Assembly (NCBI GenBank): GCA_021161885.1
Contig: JAGGZS010000205.1
Coordinates: 1 to 5,945 of the forward strand
Direction: 5' to 3'
Source of the DNA: a bacterium
GTDB taxonomy: Bacteria; Auribacterota; Auribacteria; Auribacterales; Auribacteraceae
Length of the DNA stretch: 5,945 bases
The position numbers and the translations under genes were made by a program. Position 1 is the stretch's first letter, and each line of letters opens with the position of its first letter. The notes under the pieces were generated by a model. That model was not told the DNA's origin and made no database searches. It was given only the letters and a program-made list of their open reading frames with translations. This document shows positions 1 to 5,945 of this stretch, piece after piece.

Positions 1-45
1 GCATATTCAATATTTAGGGATTGCGTAATTATAATCGGTTATATA

Positions 46-2229
46 TCAATCCCCATAAATTTCAATTTGCCATTTTCCTGTAATTTTTAATTTCAGGTCG
101 TCGACAAGGGCTATGAGTGAAGGTATCAGCAGAAGAGTTAAAACCGTGCCGAACCCAAGCCCCCAGCATATAGCTATCGCCATAGGGGCTAAAATTTGAG
201 TTTGCCCGCCGCTGAAGATCAAGGGCATCAAACCGATAATAGTAGTGATTGATGTCAACATAATAGGTCTGAACCTTAAAGTTCCAGCTCTTACTATAGA
301 CCTCCATCTGCCGTAACCCTTTTTTCTGCTTTGGTTAATAAAGTCAACCATAACAATACTGTCGTTTACCACGATACCCGACAACGCCACGGACCCTAAC
401 ATAGGCATCAAACCTATCGGCTGGTTAGATATGATAAGACCAATTACAACACCTACAAACGCAAACGGTATAATTGTAACAACTACCAAAGGCTGAATGA
501 AAGAATGAAAAATAGCTCCGATTATCATATATATAACAAGAAAGGCTATGGCAAAAGCGAAAAAAAGACTATGCAAGGATTCACGGGTATCTTCCGCTTG
601 TCCTGCCCAGTATAAGTTGAGCCCCGGATATTTATATTTAAAATCCTTATACTCGGTTTGCAATACAGCGTTTACTATTGCCGAAGTAGTCGCGTCTTCA
701 TCAACATCAGCGGTAATTTTAATAAGGCGTTTTTGGTTTTTACGGTTAATTAAGTTATATCCGGGCCGCCTTTGTATGTTAGCTATAGTTTTTAAACTGA
801 TAAAAAAGCCCCTTGTTGTTTTAATTTCCATATCATCGATATGTTCTTTTAACGTCCTGTGTTCCCCCATAGCTTTCACCACGATATCCACATCGTCATT
901 GCCGATTCTTATATCTGACGATTTTAATCCGGCGAAGTTATTTCTTACAGCCCTGTTGACTGTGGTATTATCTAATCCGAACAGGTTGGCTTTTTCCTCG
1001 TCCACACTGATGCGGTATTCTTCTTTGCCTTTATCGAAATCATCAGCTACATTCCGCACGCCGGGGATTGTCGCGAGAAAACTTTTAATATCTTCTACGG
1101 CTCCATTCATTAATTGATACGACATACCAGACACTTCAAGTTCAACAGCCTGTCCTTGCGGAGGACCTCCGCCTTGTGAAGTTACCTCAATAGATGTCGT
1201 TCCCGGCACATCCTTAAGGTATTGTATAATATCCTGTATAATATCTTGCCCTCGTCGGGTTTGCTTGTCCTCTTCGGTAATGTCAATTCGGATCCATGCC
1301 AGATTAGTGCCTATTTTAAAACCGTGCCTATTTTTTGTTAAATATCGTCCTATGGTAGATTCAATAGAATGATACTCACGTTTAGGCAAATTAGCTATGA
1401 TACATTCTTCAATTCGTTTTACAACCTCTTGCGTATCTTCTATTTTATTGCTTTCAGGACAAGTTACCCGCAAATAAATCTCATCAACAAACGTGCTTGA
1501 AAAAAGCATAAACCGCATAGTCTGTTTAGCAAAAATAACCGTAAAAATTATCATACAGAAACAAAAGAAAACAAATACATACCTGTTTCTAAGACATTTT
1601 TTTAAGGCATAAACATATACTGAAACAATTTTTTTCAAAAATAAACTTTTGCGGATTTTTTTAGGTTTACTTACAAAATCGGATAAATGTGAAGGAAGAA
1701 CAAAAAACGCCTCAAACAAAGACGCTATAAGGCAAAAAATAACAGACAGAGGGATATACGCCATAAATTTGCCCAAATCACCAGACATAAAAACCAAAGG
1801 CGCAAATGCGGCTATCGTGGTAGATACCGAACCGAAAACCGGCCAGAAAACTTCGTTTGTGCCCTTAATAGCGGCTTCTTGAGGCGACATCCCGTTTTCA
1901 ATATGGCGGTACACATTTTCCACCACCACAATGGCATCGTCCACAATCATACCCAATGCCATTATCATGCCGAACATGGTAAGCAGATTGATGGTATTGC
2001 CTGTCATCCATAACAAAATCATAGCTCCGCACATAGCCACAGGAATGCCTAAGGCTGTCATCAATGATATGCGCCAATTCATAAACAAAACAAGCAATAT
2101 CGTAACAAGTATCAATCCAAGCAGAGCGCTGTTTTCCATTGTCTTAATACGGTTAAAAATATATTTGGATGTATCGGAATAAAACGAAATGCTAAGTCCT
2201 TCGGGCAGGAGTTTTCTATAATCCTGCAC
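46..2229 (-). CDS. C-terminal part of RND permease (TM2-TM12), downstream of amber codon
   Basis: This 727-codon open segment holds the end of the first porter loop, TM2-TM7, the whole second porter loop and TM8-TM12, with the TM4 Asp-Asp pair and the TM10 VNDS motif. The usual start choice is GTG at 2229, but no Shine-Dalgarno sequence precedes it (the upstream bases are an A-run and AAGACTCATT). Codons 270-302 between the amber and this GTG encode normal RND sequence (TLSRVGNERAITLTILKSED). This is therefore the downstream part of the same gene, in the same frame, and probably not translated separately. Its long open frame with intact motifs argues that the interruption is recent or bypassed. 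If it were initiated here, the product would lack TM1 and most of the first porter domain. Confidence 0.7.
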   Translation of the reverse strand: MQDYRKLLPEGLSISFYSDTSKYIFNRIKTMENSALLGLILVTILLVLFMNWRISLMTALGIPVAMCGAMILLWMTGNTINLLTMFGMIMALGMIVDDAIVVVENVYRHIENGMSPQEAAIKGTNEVFWPVFGSVSTTIAAFAPLVFMSGDLGKFMAYIPLSVIFCLIASLFEAFFVLPSHLSDFVSKPKKIRKSLFLKKIVSVYVYALKKCLRNRYVFVFFCFCMIIFTVIFAKQTMRFMLFSSTFVDEIYLRVTCPESNKIEDTQEVVKRIEECIIANLPKREYHSIESTIGRYLTKNRHGFKIGTNLAWIRIDITEEDKQTRRGQDIIQDIIQYLKDVPGTTSIEVTSQGGGPPQGQAVELEVSGMSYQLMNGAVEDIKSFLATIPGVRNVADDFDKGKEEYRISVDEEKANLFGLDNTTVNRAVRNNFAGLKSSDIRIGNDDVDIVVKAMGEHRTLKEHIDDMEIKTTRGFFISLKTIANIQRRPGYNLINRKNQKRLIKITADVDEDATTSAIVNAVLQTEYKDFKYKYPGLNLYWAGQAEDTRESLHSLFFAFAIAFLVIYMIIGAIFHSFIQPLVVVTIIPFAFVGVVIGLIISNQPIGLMPMLGSVALSGIVVNDSIVMVDFINQSRKKGYGRWRSIVRAGTLRFRPIMLTSITTIIGLMPLIFSGGQTQILAPMAIAICWGLGFGTVLTLLLIPSLIALVDDLKLKITGKWQIEIYGD
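1223..1248. repeat. Short tandem repeat, two 12-bp units inside the permease gene
   Basis: The plus strand has tgtataatatcc followed directly by tgtataatatct, then tg. In the permease it encodes a doubled Asp-Ile-Ile-Gln (QDIIQDIIQ, about residues 630-638) in the second porter loop. It keeps the frame and looks like a small in-frame duplication or a helix with repeated composition. Confidence 0.6.
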
Positions 2230-2328
2230 AATGAGTCTTATTTTTTTTGATAAATTAATCGCATCAGCGTCTTCGCTTTTTAAGATAGTTAAGGTTATAG
2301 CGCGTTCATTGCCTACTCTGCTTAAAGT

Positions 2329-2331
2329 CTA
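2329..2331 (-). other. In-frame amber (TAG) codon inside the RND permease
   Basis: The plus strand reads cta at 2329-2331, which is TAG in the permease frame, codon 269. Codons before it (GAG GAA AGC) and after it (ACT TTA AGC AGA) fit the RND porter domain without a phase change, so one substitution from a sense codon such as CAG, GAG, AAG or TGG would restore a full-length protein. By position it lies in the periplasmic porter region corresponding to the AcrB PN2 subdomain. No obvious stem-loop follows it. Confidence 0.93.
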
Positions 2332-3135
2332 GCTTTCCTCAAACCGGTCATGGACAACAGCAAAATCTCCGATTTTCACGGATCGGCCTTCAATATCTTT
2401 TTTGACGATAATATCCATAATTTCCTGAGGATTGATAATCTCGCCTAAAGCCCGTATTTGGAACTCGCCTCTTGAGGTTTTTAATTTTCCGCCGGATAAA
2501 TTGATATTTTTCCGTTTTATTGCCCGTGAAACATCGTCTATGGTGAGGTTATAAGATGCCATTCTCAACGGATCGACTTCAACCCAGACCTCCCTGTCCT
2601 CAACGCCGGATATAATAACATCGTTCACACCTTTAACGAGTTTAAGGTTATCCTCAAGCATATCCACATATTTTTTTAAAGACATCATTTCAAGGCGTCC
2701 GCTTATGGAAACGGTTATGAGAGGGATACTGAATTTAATTTCCTGAATCACAGGGTCATCTGTTGTTTCCGGAAGTTTTGATTTGACAATATCTATTTTC
2801 TGCCTTAAATCGTTAATTAAGGTGTCAATATTTTTGAGATTTTCATCCGCTTTAATCATAATTAAAGAGCGTCCCTCAAGGGATTCGGAAGTAATCTCGT
2901 CTATGCCGTCTACATCGTCTATTTCCTCTTCAATAGGAACGGTAATAAGTTTTTCCACGTCAAGCGGGGAACTGATATCAGGGTCCAACGTTAAAATAGA
3001 GATGACTTTTGTGTCGATAAGCGGAAAGGTCTCCCTCGGCAGGGTATTAAAAAAATAAATACCGGCTAAAACAACTATTATAACCGCGAAATTTACAGGT
3101 ACACGTTGAATAACCGAAAATTTACCAATATTCAT
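2329..3135 (-). CDS. N-terminal fragment of RND permease, ending at amber codon
   Basis: This is the 268-residue product expected if the amber codon terminates translation. It contains TM1 (about 14-30, NFAVIIVVLAGIYFF), the typical RND start (LPRETFPLIDTKVISI), the first porter subdomain (about 35-130), and part of the second ending in DFAVVHDRFEES. With one membrane helix and no proton-relay segment it cannot transport alone. The start ATG overlaps the adaptor TAA as TAATG. AAGGTGA at 3152-3146 and AGGA at 3142-3139 are candidate ribosome-binding sites inside the end of the adaptor gene. The stop falls where homologues continue without a break, so this is a piece of the larger gene, not an independent protein. 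Confidence 0.75.
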   Translation of the reverse strand: MNIGKFSVIQRVPVNFAVIIVVLAGIYFFNTLPRETFPLIDTKVISILTLDPDISSPLDVEKLITVPIEEEIDDVDGIDEITSESLEGRSLIMIKADENLKNIDTLINDLRQKIDIVKSKLPETTDDPVIQEIKFSIPLITVSISGRLEMMSLKKYVDMLEDNLKLVKGVNDVIISGVEDREVWVEVDPLRMASYNLTIDDVSRAIKRKNINLSGGKLKTSRGEFQIRALGEIINPQEIMDIIVKKDIEGRSVKIGDFAVVHDRFEES

Positions 3136-4295
3136 TATTCCTGTTTCACCTTATTTTCCGGTACAGCATCAAACTTATTAATTATTTTTACCTCAGAACC
3201 GTTTTGAAGCGATGAATAACCGGTTATCACCACTTGGTCGGCAGGCTGTAAACCAGATGTTATGACGATTTCATCTTTGAGTTGACGGTCTAAAGATACA
3301 TAAACCATTTCCGCCTTATTGTCTTTGACGATAAAAACAAAAGCTCCTTCCTCGGTTTGAAAAACAATATCGATAGGCACAAAAAAAGAATCTTTTATTT
3401 CGCCCAATTTCGCTTGTATTCTAACCACCATTCCCGGTAGCAATTTTTTTTCATTAGCGTAATTATTGTATAATGATGTTATTTTAAAATTAAGATACAC
3501 TTCATCGGCGCCGGGGTCGATAGAAACGATCTTGCTGATAAAATTTTCGTTTGGATACGCATCTACGGTAAAAGACAGGGGCAGCCCGATTTTAAAAGCA
3601 GGTATTTCAATATCAGTAACAAAGAATTGAATTTTCAGTTTTAATATATCAAGAATAGACAAAAGAGGTGTTGCTGGAAAAACAGTTTCTCCGTCGTCTA
3701 CGGATAATTGAGAGATTATACCGTCAAACGGGGCTTTCACTGTAGCATATTCCAATTTCTTTTTCTTCCTTGCCATATCCGCTTCAAAAGAATTCATTTC
3801 ATTATTAGCTATTTGCGCTTTAAGTTCAGCGTCTGCCAGCTCTTCCTCGGATACGATATTATCTTTGGCGAGTTTCTGCTGGCGTGATAGATTGCGCAAT
3901 GCGTCTTTATGGACAAGAACCGCCTTTTGGTAACGTGCGGCGGCTTCGTCAACATCTATCCGCAGTAATTCATCGTCAATAATAAGCAAAGTATCGTCTT
4001 TTTTGACATGATCGCCTTCCATAAAAAATACTTTTTTTATTGTGCCCCCTACCCTTGCGGATACAGCACTCTCACGGATAGGTTTAAGCACTCCCCGAAA
4101 AGAGTCTATTATATCTTTACTCTGTTTTTGAATTTCCAAAACTTCTACTGGTACAGGCGGAACTTGCTGAACAGCTTTCTGGGTCGTTTTGCGTTTATAT
4201 ACCTGCCAGTACCGCAAGGCAAGGACAGAAATAATAGATATGGATATGATTGAAACAAACAACCTGAAAAACAATATTCTTTTTTTCTTTTTCAT
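3135..4295 (-). CDS. RND efflux periplasmic adaptor subunit (membrane fusion protein, HlyD/AcrA family)
   Basis: This 386-residue protein links an inner-membrane RND pump to an outer-membrane TolC-type channel. A basic N-terminus (MKKKKR) and one hydrophobic segment (about 8-28) form a signal anchor; no lipobox Cys is seen, so it is probably membrane-anchored rather than a lipoprotein. The first lipoyl half is about 78-107 (ARVGGTIKKVFFMEGDHV). A charged alpha-hairpin spans about 108-180, and the second lipoyl half is about 183-214 (ATVKAPFDGIIS). A beta-barrel follows at about 215-297 and a membrane-proximal domain at about 300-370. The hairpin carries Arg138-x3-Leu142-x6-Ser149, the spacing of the RLS motif used by adaptors to dock on TolC. 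I chose ATG at 4295 over GTG at 4301 because AAGAGAG sits 5 bases before the ATG but touches the GTG. The length is normal for the family. The stop overlaps the permease start by one base, implying coupled translation. Confidence 0.93.
   Translation of the reverse strand: MKKKKRILFFRLFVSIISISIISVLALRYWQVYKRKTTQKAVQQVPPVPVEVLEIQKQSKDIIDSFRGVLKPIRESAVSARVGGTIKKVFFMEGDHVKKDDTLLIIDDELLRIDVDEAAARYQKAVLVHKDALRNLSRQQKLAKDNIVSEEELADAELKAQIANNEMNSFEADMARKKKKLEYATVKAPFDGIISQLSVDDGETVFPATPLLSILDILKLKIQFFVTDIEIPAFKIGLPLSFTVDAYPNENFISKIVSIDPGADEVYLNFKITSLYNNYANEKKLLPGMVVRIQAKLGEIKDSFFVPIDIVFQTEEGAFVFIVKDNKAEMVYVSLDRQLKDEIVITSGLQPADQVVITGYSSLQNGSEVKIINKFDAVPENKVKQE
3136..3152 (-). promoter_or_regulatory. 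Ribosome-binding region of the RND permease within the adaptor 3' end
   Basis: On the minus strand AAGGTGA (3152-3146) lies 10 bases before the permease ATG and AGGA (3142-3139) lies 3 bases before it. The first has better spacing. Both are inside the last codons of the adaptor gene, and TAATG joins stop and start, so translational coupling between adaptor and permease is likely (inference). Confidence 0.5.
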
Positions 4296-4300
4296 TGGCA

Positions 4301-4307
4301 CTCTCTT
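4301..4307 (-). promoter_or_regulatory. Ribosome-binding site deciding the adaptor start
   Basis: The minus strand reads AAGAGAG, then TGCCA, then ATG at 4295. A 5-base spacer suits the ATG. The upstream GTG (4301) overlaps the last base of this site and cannot use it, so the shorter start is preferred. Confidence 0.6.
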
Positions 4308-4329
4308 AAAAAATCATATAATTTAAAGA

Positions 4330-5945
4330 TTAATCCTTCTTGATAACAACTATTGCTACTTTAAAACCATTTTTTTCATCAACAAAATTTTCATTTACCG
4401 AAAACCCTGTTTCCGCTTTAATTTGCGCTTTATTAAGTTCTGCCAGTATTTCACCTTTTTGATAAAAATGTTTTATTTGTTTTCCCTGAAACGGATTTTG
4501 CGTTATTAAATCGTTATTTTCCGTTACTTTTATTTTTAGATCAGATTTTAATTCCTCAAATTTTTCGCCGCCCGCGAGATGATATTCTATATAAATAAAA
4601 CCGCCCTTTAATAAGACGTTTTTTAAGTTTTGCAAAAGAGCTATCCGTTTTTTATACGCAAGGTATTCAATAACATTATCTATGACGATTAAACTTGCCT
4701 TTTGGAATATGGGTGAATTATTCGATGGGTACTTATATTTCATAATATCTGATTGTACTGCCGTAATTTTATTTTTCAGGTTAGGCTCAAGAAGCTCAAG
4801 CCGTTTTACTCTGACGACCGCCGCTTGCGAGTGGTCTATCGCAACAACATTTTTAAACAATCCGGACCGGACAAGCAAGCGCGTATTGCTCCCATCCCCG
4901 CATCCAAGGTCAAAAGCAGTGCCTGAAGAAAATTTCTCGTTCTCAATAAATTTTTCAAGCCTCTTATTAGGAGTCATTTGCGATCCGTTTCCCATAATAT
5001 AAAAAATATAATCGTCGCTTAATGGGCTATTGACGGTTTGCAAAATTTTATTTTTAATTTTCCAGCCAAAAGATATTTTTTCGATTTGAGCGGATTGTTT
5101 AAATTCAAACAGCTGTTCATAATATTGGGGCATAAAAGATTCTTCAGCAAGACGTTCAAAAGCGTCCTGATACCATTTTCTGTACTGAATTAAATTTGAT
5201 GTGTCTTTTATGCCGAACCGCGTGGAATTTTTTAAAATCCAGTCTGCCATTCTCATTTGAATCAACAGGTAATGTATTTGCGATTCCAAACTCTCGTTAT
5301 TGTTTACAGCGAGCCCTTCCTTATAGGCAAATAAGTTCCATAAAGCAAGAAGCAAAGATTCTTTTTTTACGTTTTCGGATTGAAAATGAATATTTATAAC
5401 CAGTCCCCATTTTTTATCAATAAGCATAGAAATAAAATATCCCGTCAAGGGCGGTTCAATTGAGCCGGGTAACCAAAATTTAATATTTTCAGTCTCAACA
5501 GCGCCTGATGACGATAAAAGATATTGTATTTCTCTTTTATTTTTAATTTTTTTTATTCTTTCAGCCTTTTTGATTATTTCATTGGCGGCAAAAGAAAATA
5601 TTCTTTCTTCGGTTTGTGTAAAATGAACCGATTCAAGTAATCCGCGTTTAGAAACCAACTGAAGATTGTTCTCTGTGATTTCTTTAAATTTTTCGAGGTT
5701 GCCCGCGTCTTTGCTTCGCTGAAGTTCTCCGACCTGTTTATTGATTTCAGAAACAGCCGTAACGCCTGCGCACACAAGATCATAAGTTATCGTATCAAGG
5801 ATAAGCAGTTTATAAACGCTGTTTTTGGTATCGCCTAAAGAATATAGCCCGTGCGAATCCTCTAATGTGCTGACAATAAAATAATATAAATTTTGATATT
5901 TAGAGGTTCCTTTTTCATAAATTGATGAGACACGCTCTTTTATAA
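4330..5945 (-). CDS. SAM-dependent class I methyltransferase with long unrecognised N-terminal region; 5' end beyond window
   Basis: The frame ends at TAA (4332-4330) and is open to the right edge, giving 537 residues from the first complete codon (5943); the true start is outside. A GTG at 5775 has no Shine-Dalgarno sequence and 56 open, protein-like codons lie before it, so I do not take it as the start. Numbered from the first complete codon, the C-terminal third is a class I methyltransferase. It has SAM-binding motif I DLGCGDG at 345-351, the acidic residue ending strand 2 (VAIDHS, Asp370), a motif with Asp399 (QSDIM), strand 4 LIVIDNVIEYL near 418-428, and strand 5 GGFIYIEYH near 447-455. 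Residues 1 to about 330 are mostly soluble and charged, with no domain I recognise. The methyl acceptor (small molecule or protein) cannot be told. It is the first visible gene of a probable operon with the efflux genes, 34 bases before the adaptor ATG. The methyltransferase call is firm; the role is unknown. Confidence 0.85.
   Translation of the reverse strand, partial: IKERVSSIYEKGTSKYQNLYYFIVSTLEDSHGLYSLGDTKNSVYKLLILDTITYDLVCAGVTAVSEINKQVGELQRSKDAGNLEKFKEITENNLQLVSKRGLLESVHFTQTEERIFSFAANEIIKKAERIKKIKNKREIQYLLSSSGAVETENIKFWLPGSIEPPLTGYFISMLIDKKWGLVINIHFQSENVKKESLLLALWNLFAYKEGLAVNNNESLESQIHYLLIQMRMADWILKNSTRFGIKDTSNLIQYRKWYQDAFERLAEESFMPQYYEQLFEFKQSAQIEKISFGWKIKNKILQTVNSPLSDDYIFYIMGNGSQMTPNKRLEKFIENEKFSSGTAFDLGCGDGSNTRLLVRSGLFKNVVAIDHSQAAVVRVKRLELLEPNLKNKITAVQSDIMKYKYPSNNSPIFQKASLIVIDNVIEYLAYKKRIALLQNLKNVLLKGGFIYIEYHLAGGEKFEELKSDLKIKVTENNDLITQNPFQGKQIKHFYQKGEILAELNKAQIKAETGFSVNENFVDEKNGFKVAIVVIKKD

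Larger units (their letters stand above)
46..3135 (-). pseudogene. RND efflux transporter permease subunit (HAE-1-like), interrupted by one in-frame amber codon
   Basis: The frame from ATG 3135 to TGA 48-46 has 1029 codons before the stop, the normal size of an RND permease (AcrB/MexB class, about 1030-1050). It is broken only by TAG at codon 269. Both sides are in the same phase and the sequence reads smoothly across the stop (RFEES, stop, TLSRVGNERAI). The architecture is complete: TM1 about 14-30, first porter loop, TM2-6 about 336-480, TM7 about 517-536, second porter loop about 537-852, TM8-12 about 853-1010. TM4 contains GMIVDDAIVVVEN with Asp399-Asp400, matching the AcrB proton-relay pair. 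TM10 has VNDS (Asn924) where AcrB has Lys940. The DD pair favours HAE-1 (drug or amphiphile) over heavy-metal RND pumps, but the substrate is unknown. I mark it a pseudogene because of the stop. Readthrough, UAG recoding or a sequence error are real alternatives, since nothing else is degraded. Confidence 0.8.

Noticed and set aside
1..45. Terminator or the next gene downstream of the permease
   Set aside because: The 45 bases after the TGA are AT-rich but show no GC-rich hairpin with a T-run, and no start codon with a ribosome-binding site is evident; too short to call.
548..1117. A plus-strand open frame of 189 codons, and similar ones at 1649-1882, 1931-2182, 2783-3058 and 4682-5002
   Set aside because: They are antisense to well-supported genes with conserved motifs, show no family features and lack convincing ribosome-binding sites. 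They are reading-frame shadows.
46..2229. GTG at 2229 as the start of an independent 727-residue transporter
   Set aside because: No Shine-Dalgarno sequence precedes it, and the 33 codons upstream, back to the amber, encode normal RND sequence in the same frame. A permease lacking TM1 and most of its first porter domain would not be functional.
2229..2335. Frameshift as the cause of the split permease
   Set aside because: The start at 3135 and the downstream frame differ by an exact multiple of three (906 bases), and the protein sequence reads well right up to and right after the TAG. One substitution explains it.
4296..4301. GTG at 4301 as the adaptor start
   Set aside because: The only good ribosome-binding sequence (AAGAGAG, 4307-4301) overlaps this GTG, while it is well spaced for the ATG at 4295.
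4296..4329. Separate promoter for the efflux genes between methyltransferase and adaptor
   Set aside because: The gap contains AT-rich sequence including TATATGAT, but no paired -35 element at proper spacing can be argued and the gap is short, so co-transcription is simpler.
5574..5783. A small 69-residue protein on the minus strand starting at ATG 5783
   Set aside because: It lies wholly inside the methyltransferase frame in another phase, has no ribosome-binding site, and its composition is not protein-like.

Overview
All recognisable coding sequence in this 5.9 kb window lies on the minus strand. Read in the direction of transcription (right to left) the order is: a methyltransferase gene entering from the right edge (4330 to beyond 5945), a periplasmic adaptor (membrane fusion protein) of a tripartite efflux pump (3135-4295), and an inner-membrane RND efflux permease (46-3135). 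The gap between the methyltransferase stop and the adaptor start is 34 bases. The adaptor stop and the permease start share one base (TAATG). The three genes therefore look like one transcription unit. No terminator hairpin or clear promoter is visible in the short non-coding stretches (1-45 and 4296-4329).

The most notable feature is a single in-frame amber codon (TAG, positions 2331-2329) at codon 269 of the permease. The frame is open on both sides in the same phase, without a frameshift, and together gives a normal-length RND permease of about 1029 codons. Conserved RND residues are intact in the downstream part, including the TM4 Asp-Asp pair. The gene is either recently inactivated, read through or recoded at UAG, or carries a sequence error. 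The window alone cannot decide, but the two halves should be treated as one gene.

The methyltransferase reading frame stays open to the right window edge, so its N-terminus is missing. It has a long N-terminal region that I do not recognise (at least about 330 residues) followed by a clear class I SAM-dependent methyltransferase fold.

Organism: an RND permease with an adaptor carrying a TolC-docking (RLS-type) hairpin motif implies a Gram-negative, double-membraned bacterium. The DNA is AT-rich with many A/T homopolymers. Nothing here fixes the lineage. The outer-membrane channel of the pump is not in the window. Working model (inference): the adaptor and permease form an HAE-1-like proton-driven exporter of drug-like or amphiphilic compounds. 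The co-transcribed methyltransferase may modify a substrate or may simply be a neighbour.
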